From: Balanoglossus misakiensis
Lineage: Eukaryota; Hemichordata
Direction: 5' to 3'
Length of the DNA: 64,000 nucleotides
Assembly: GCA_040954595.2 (NCBI GenBank)
Contig: CM082592.2
Coordinates: 2,108,001 to 2,172,000, forward strand
Shown here: positions 58,786 to 64,000 of the stretch, in pieces
How the letters are laid out: each line of letters begins with the position of its first letter
Numbering within the stretch: the first letter of the stretch is position 1
Position numbers and translations under genes: made by a program
The notes under the pieces: generated by a model
Told to the model about the DNA's origin: nothing
Databases searched by the model: none
Seen by the model: only the letters and a program-made list of their open reading frames with translations

Positions 58786-58798
58786 TCTTTGTGGCTCA

Positions 58799-59070
58799 TA
58801 GTCTCGGTTACCCAGACCCCCCTGCTTCTTCCGTTGGGCACTCCAGAAAGAGGGTCTGGGGAAACCCCATAGACAAATATCCGGGCAAAGATGACCGACT
58901 CGGGACAAAAGCAATGCATGATGTCAACATTTATGACAAACGATATTATGATATGACGATATTAGAAAACTATTTACCAAACTTCTCTTTCACTTTTCAA
59001 TTTGTAGACAGTTTCAGCAGGTCTAGCACGTCTCAGCATGTATTTTTAATGTTCGAGTCTGCAACCATCA
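58799..59070. mobile_element. TAGTCTCGG-family element with matching 9 bp flanks but a diverged right end
   Basis: The left end has the same first 70 bp as 49541 (TAGTCTCGGTTACCCAGAC, CTCCAGAAAGAGGGTCTGGG). Its interior 58930-59035 is the reverse complement of 50260-50345 in the 939 bp copy. TGTGGCTCA flanks it at 58790-58798 and 59071-59079. The right end lacks a recognisable CCGAGACTA, so it is mutated or a different subfamily. Confidence 0.72.
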
Positions 59071-59243
59071 TGTGGCTCAGTGATATGTCCGGGGCCGTGG
59101 ATCGAAAAAAATGCCAACACAAATCCTAACCGTTGATAATACCCTAACCTGTCGAATATACCCTAACCCTTACATGTCAACAAACCATATTTATTATTAA
59201 AGAAATGTGTATTTGTTTATTATGCCAAAAATCATCATAATCA

Positions 59244-59570
59244 TCAACAACAACAACAAACAAACAAACAAACAAAATCGCGGAGGGAGAGGCCCCTGTG
59301 GTTGTACTCGAACAAGGTTGGTACTGGATGGTTAGGTGAAGGGCCCTGACCCCCTTCAAAATGTCGCGAACACAACCTTGAGAATTTGTTGGGCTTCCAA
59401 CACGGTTCTCTCCTTGCCATACGAATCCATTGTAATCGCTGCCGCCGAGACTTACTTTCATTGGGAAACGGATGGAAAGTAACATTTTGCATCCATGGAT
59501 ATTTTTGCAGTTTTTTTAGCTTTGCAGTGGCAGAATTGCAACCAGGAGCGTTACAAAAGAAATTAGGCAT
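59244..59570 (-). pseudogene. THAP domain fragment of a transposase gene (minus strand)
   Basis: Read from 59570 downward: M, then C at residues 6 and 11 (FFCNAPGC), FHPFPNE, a tryptophan, LCSRHFEGG supplying C-x2-H, and VPTLFEY, the THAP signature order (C2CH zinc finger plus the AVPTIF-like box). The frame then runs into a (TTTG)n/(GTT)n microsatellite at 59230-59275. THAP domains bind the ends of the transposon. The rest of the transposase is missing. It faces the SAP-SWIM gene of the same element. Confidence 0.7.
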
Positions 59571-59744
59571 CTTTTGGACGTGTCCGCTTCTAAAAGTTCC
59601 AAAATTTGAAAAATAAATACTTCTGACGTCTCCTTCTCCAGACGATCGATTTCTTACATCTAAGCGGCAGCCATTTTATACAGCGCCCTCAAACGGTGTT
59701 TAACCCCAATAATCTTTCGTTTTCATGCATCTCGAATATCGCGT

Positions 59745-60609
59745 ATTGCGGTCCGTGTAGCGATCGCGGTTAACCGCGTAAACAACGTACGGGTACACGG
59801 GAGAATCGCACGCTCCCCAGAGTTTGGCAACTCTGCCCAGTGTAGCCAGAAAGTCACCAGCGCCGTGCGGAATAAAGCTGTACACTTACCGCTAGCCCAG
59901 AAAAGACAAATAGGAAAACAGAACCGAAATACTATTTGATATACAATTTATATGTACGTTTAATTTATAATATTTCGTTATTTAACCAGAGAGACACAAT
60001 TACTTGGTGGAGTATGTTCATTCGATGGACCGGAAGACTGATTTATCTTCAACCGAGTACTGACAGGTGTTATTTGAGAGACTCTCAACGGATATACTAC
60101 GATTTGATCTCAGAGGTGAGATCGATAGGAGATCTCTTGTATAGAGATTACGGGAGATGCGAAGAGGTAAAAACGTGAGCTAGGCGTCAAAAGAGGATCA
60201 CAGCTTCGGAATTTCCAGCCAATCGTCTTTCTGTATTTCTGCAATTCCTATAGCTATAGCTAGCCAATTAAAGTGAACGAACGATTTCGTCGGGAACCTG
60301 AGTTAGACTCCCCGGAGGCGAGATGAATTCGACCCGGTATCGTCCGATTAGCGCACCGGCAACGAATTTCTAATGATGCGATAAATCAGAGTAGTATTTT
60401 ATTAAATATTCCGACCGGACTTCGTAGTGTAGTTTCGTAATTTCGAAAAGTTTAGAGTTGTTTTGATGAAATGACAAAGTCGACGTTCTATAGTCGTATT
60501 ACCGATTATCATTTTTCCCAGCGAGCTTTGCGCGTCAGGGATATAGTTTACTTCCGGTTTATATTCAGATTTTCGCGGGTCACTGAGAACAGCTGTCACA
60601 ACAAACACA
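59745..60609. other. No gene recognised; 5' flank of the transposase
   Basis: A 61-codon minus-strand frame (59700-59885) overlaps the TIR of the neighbouring element. An 80-codon plus-strand frame at 59936-60178 has no motif. No TIR of the following transposase gene could be located here. Confidence 0.4.
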
Positions 60610-62836
60610 ATGGGTCAATACGACTTCTGTTGCGTGCCCCAGTGCCCTCGAAAACGAAAAAGGGATGGCGGAGAGTATTATTCATTTCCCTGTACCCCAT
60701 TATCGAGACGAAATGCGTGGATACGCGCTGTCAACAGAGAATTACCCGGGAGCAAAAAGCGTTGGCAGCCAAGCAAGTGGTCGAAAGTGTGTAATATTCA
60801 CTTCGTTAATTACAAGAAATCTGACGACCCGGGGTCCGAATCGTACATCCCAACGGTATTTCCATGGAAGGAAATGACGAAAAGTCGCCGCGTTCTGATT
60901 CGAAGGAACAACAAAAGCGTGGATAAGAAGTTAAAAAAACGTGAAACCGTAAGTACCGCTTTTAAAATTGCTGGTGTCAACATTTTTTTATAGTCCCACA
61001 CCGCCGCAGCGTACAGCTTTTGTATGGCTTCTATTTTGCAAAATAACCGAAACCACAGTTCCTCTCTGCCAATACAAACGTAACATTGATTGGTGTTACT
61101 GTTTAAATAAGCATCTAAAAGATACTTTTCCGCGAATTTCATTTTTTTGAAATTATATTTTCCCGCCAATTTTTGTCTTCGGTGCTTAAATTTATCAATG
61201 TGGTAACAATTCATTTACTATTTAACTGTGAATGTTGAACCATGTTTATTTTTTTACTACCTCTGAAACGTTAAAACATACTTTATAATTTACAGGGTGA
61301 GTCCAGTAGGGAAAGTACAGCAGTCAGTGATGATGAGCTGCAAAATTCTTCAATTGTAAATAAGGTAAATTTTTGCAATTTAATTTATAATTTAAATGGG
61401 GGGGGGGGGGTTTCGTTTGAAGCTTGATGTTCCCAAACTTAACCTAAAGTAAATAGATGTCAACAAATTATTGTTGTATGTTGGGTTGAAGCTTGGTGTT
61501 CCCAAACTTGACCTGCAGTACAGATGTCAACAAATTATTGTTGTATAATTTTCAATGTTTGTACCCCCTGCAATTGTTTTACACAATCTAATACTGGTTT
61601 TGTTTTAAGTAACATTAATTTATTTTTTTAATAGTTGGACTAACTTACCTTATTCAATGTACTACTATAATAAAATATGGGAATTCAACCATATCATGTT
61701 TTATTCTTTCTGTATTTCAGATGCCTATTGCGTTACGTGAGCACGATTATGTGAAATCATCAATTGATATGAAATCCGTGGAATCTATGCAAACTATCAA
61801 AGATAAGCATCCTGATCTGTATGCAGAGTTTGAACGTTTGAAAGATGAAAATACCAGTCTATCTCAACAACTGGATGAAACTAAAGAGAAACTCTTGAGT
61901 ATTGACACCATTGTTAATAATGACAAAGAGACTGTTTATTGGACTGGATTTGCAAATTACGCTGTATTTAAATCGGTTTATGACTATTTAGAACCAAAGG
62001 CAGAGCGTTTACAATATTGGCGTGGTGAGAAAGACACACATTTTAGTCATTACCACAAATCCTCGAGTCACAAGAAACCAGGACCAAGTCGAAAGTTATA
62101 TTTATTAGAGGAGTTCTTTTTAATTTTAGTTAAATTGAAAACTGGTCTTCAAATTCATGATTTAGCTAAGCGTTTTGGGGTAGGGGAGGGAACAATATCT
62201 CGAATTTGCAACACCTGGATTCCATTTTTAAGCCGAGAGTTTTCTATAATTTTTACTATGCCCACTAATGAAGAGTTGATAGACAGCCGTTGTAGGGCAT
62301 TCTCCAAGTATCCTCATACCAGAGTTGTGATTGATTGCACTGAAGTTTTTTCTGAAACTCCTTCTGCAATACATGCAAAACAACAGGTGTGGAGTGACTA
62401 CAAACATCATGATACGTTTAAATTTCTTGTCGGTATAGGACCAAATGGGGCTATTAATTATGTTTCTGATATGTGGGGAGGGAGGGCTTCGGACAAATGC
62501 ATTACTAAACGCAGTGATTTTTTGAATTATTTACAAGTAGGTGATGATGTGATGGCAGATAGAGGTTTTGATTTAGAAGTAGAATTAGCCACTGTTGGCG
62601 CATCACTTAATATTCCTGTCTTTAAGGGTGACCGTGCACAAATGCACCCAGAAGAACTTGAAAAATCAAGACGAATATCGGAAGCACGCATCCACATTGA
62701 ACGGGCTATCAGCAGGATAAAGAATTTTCACATCTTTGACAGTGAAATTAAACTCACCATGAAGGATACAGCTAAACATATATTTATTGTTTGTGCCTTT
62801 CTTGTTAATTTCCAATCTCCTTTTCTCAAAGATTAA
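60610..62836 (+). CDS. THAP - coiled coil - HTH - DDE (DDE_Tnp_4) transposase, intact
   Basis: Three exons in phase 0 (60610-60948, 61296-61364, 61721-62836) encode about 507 residues without a stop. Residues 1-90 are a THAP zinc finger (CCVPQC, SKVCNIHF, YIPTVFP). A charged coiled-coil-like segment follows (FERLKDENTSLSQQLDETKE, about residues 165-185). A helix-turn-helix comes next (LAKRFGVGEGTISRICNTW, about 285-305). The catalytic core has VIDCTE, MADRGFD and HIERAISRIK as the D, D and E residues, with the GGRASDK motif between. Proteins of this build cut and paste DNA transposons of the Harbinger/ISL2EU group, binding ends through THAP. All splice sites look good, so the copy may be young or domesticated. 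The flanking element ends were not found; its right end may lie beyond the window. Confidence 0.88.
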
Positions 62837-64000
62837 TTACATGAGTTTACAGTTTACATGTAGTATTTTCATTGTGTATCTTACCATGTCAAACATAGTC
62901 CTTATCCTATTCACATAATTTTAAAGTTATTTTCTTGAAATGAATATGCATTTTCTCTGTTATATGAACAGACATGCAATTAATGAATTCTTATGTTCAT
63001 AATAACATTTAAGGTGAATTCAGTTAAGATATGCAATTTTCATTGGTCACAAGTACATGCAACTGTTAATAGGAAAGTGACTGGATGTATGAGTGGAAAG
63101 CACATAACTCAAACTGTAAACTCTGAAATTGTAAACTATTATAAATTGAAGCTTCACAACACCAACAGTTATTTTTTATATTTTTTTATTATCCAGGTAG
63201 TAACTAACATGGATTTAAAATTAAAATGTATGTACAGAAATATTATTCTCATTTTATACCAACAAATTACACATCAACAATCTTGGTATGCTCCATGGAA
63301 ACATTTTCACATATTGAAGTTGAGCTTATATGGTATTGTAAAATATAATTGTATCAGAATACAGTATGGTCTCACCATGTCAAATAAATACAAGTTTTTA
63401 TTGACAACTCGATTTGCTATTGTGTATTCATTTATGTTAAAAAATATTGCATTTTTGTATTAGCTCTATTATCAGCGCATGCGTTTACAGCCAAAATAAA
63501 CTTATTTTTTTGATCCAGAGTACAATAAGTTTTGTTGAAATGTGCTTCTAATAGATATGTGCTTCCAATAGAGCAAAACATTGTAATTACTGAGGCACGA
63601 CTTTATTTTCTCTATTAGAAGGCATGTACCTAAATTTCTCTAGACTTTCTAGTGATCTAAATTTCATCATAAAGGCATTTAAATTGAAAATGCACATCAC
63701 TGTTTTAGAGCAAATATGGTAAATGGTTATACGCAACAGTGTTTTACAATAGTTTACGCTACTGCCCAGGGTGATGCATAAAAATACACCAAAATTTGGA
63801 GAAAGGGTATAGCTAATTATGGAGTGCCCTTGAAATTTTTGTTTGAATTACATGAGAAAAGGTACATAAAAGGCCTACTTAAATTAAACAAAACGTGCTA
63901 CGGTCCAATTAGCAGAGCTGTGCCACCCTAAGCTCCTATTTTTTTTGGGTGGAGTATACAATTTTTGTCATAGAATAACCATGCTCCATTTTCAAATTGT
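62837..64000. other. No gene recognised; 3' flank of the transposase
   Basis: Strongly AT-rich. A 156-codon frame at 62993-63463 has no motif and the composition of random AT-rich sequence. If the transposase belongs to a two-gene element, a second gene would be expected beyond the window edge. Confidence 0.4.

Larger units (their letters stand above)
56009..59744. mobile_element. ISL2EU-like DNA transposon, AT target duplication, two broken convergent genes
   Basis: The TIRs of about 60 bp begin ACGCGATATTCGAG and include ATGAAAACGAAAGATTATTG. AT flanks both ends (56007-56008 and 59745-59746). From the left end a plus-strand SAP-SWIM gene starts 85 bp inside; from the right end a minus-strand THAP gene starts about 174 bp inside. 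As I recall the ISL2EU superfamily, a THAP-bearing transposase gene paired with a YqaJ-type nuclease gene and a 2 bp AT duplication are typical. No transposase catalytic core and no YqaJ core remain. Three other elements are inserted between the genes. Confidence 0.72.

Noticed and set aside
62993-63463. 156-codon frame after the transposase
   Set aside because: AT-rich composition, no motif and no downstream support; likely chance.

Overview
This is animal genomic DNA. It has GT-AG introns, a eukaryotic tRNA-Asp with a Pol III terminator, metazoan solute carriers (SLC22 and SLC16 families), CR1/Jockey-like LINE ends and a high density of DNA transposons. The transposon mix (THAP-DDE transposases, a SAP-SWIM element of ISL2EU type, Harbinger MITEs, Gypsy, many foldback elements) suggests a marine invertebrate, possibly a deuterostome such as a lancelet or hemichordate. 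That assignment is inference; no gene here fixes the species.

Layout. 0-1.1 kb: 3' end of a non-LTR retrotransposon. 2.4-8.6 kb: a hairpin element, then a 1.2 kb inverted repeat whose arms each carry a tRNA-Asp and enclose the 3' eight exons of an SLC22-type transporter. 8.6-13.5 kb: mostly repeats, including fragments of the same arm split by a 414 bp TIR element. 13.5-18.3 kb: duplicated blocks with splice-site-like edges, ending in an array of eleven tandem 63-77 bp exons, each in the same phase and separated by 79 bp introns. 18.3-29.6 kb: exon-like blocks without a clear reading frame, dispersed repeats and a Harbinger MITE. 29.7-31.6 kb: two exons of an SLC16-like carrier. 31.6-35.9 kb: hairpins and dispersed repeats. 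35.9-40.05 kb: a broken cysteine-protease gene of the transposon-associated Herpes_teg_N/OTU-like type, followed by an intact four-exon RPA-like OB-fold gene. 41-50.5 kb: nested inverted-repeat elements, including a giant foldback element with inverted minisatellite arms. 51-56 kb: a decayed Gypsy retrotransposon. 56.0-59.7 kb: a broken two-gene element with AT target duplication, itself filled with other insertions. 60.6-62.8 kb: an intact three-exon THAP-DDE transposase.

Genes with open, correctly phased exons are the SLC22 fragment (5' end missing), the exon-array gene (5' end not found), the SLC16 fragment (3' end not found), the RPA-like gene (complete) and the THAP-DDE transposase (complete). 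The rest is mostly mobile DNA at different stages of decay. Four TIR elements share TAGTCT ends; three have perfect 9 bp target duplications and the fourth is flanked by a matching 9 bp pair with a diverged right end. The exon array and the protease/RPA pair are the features that known element families explain least well.
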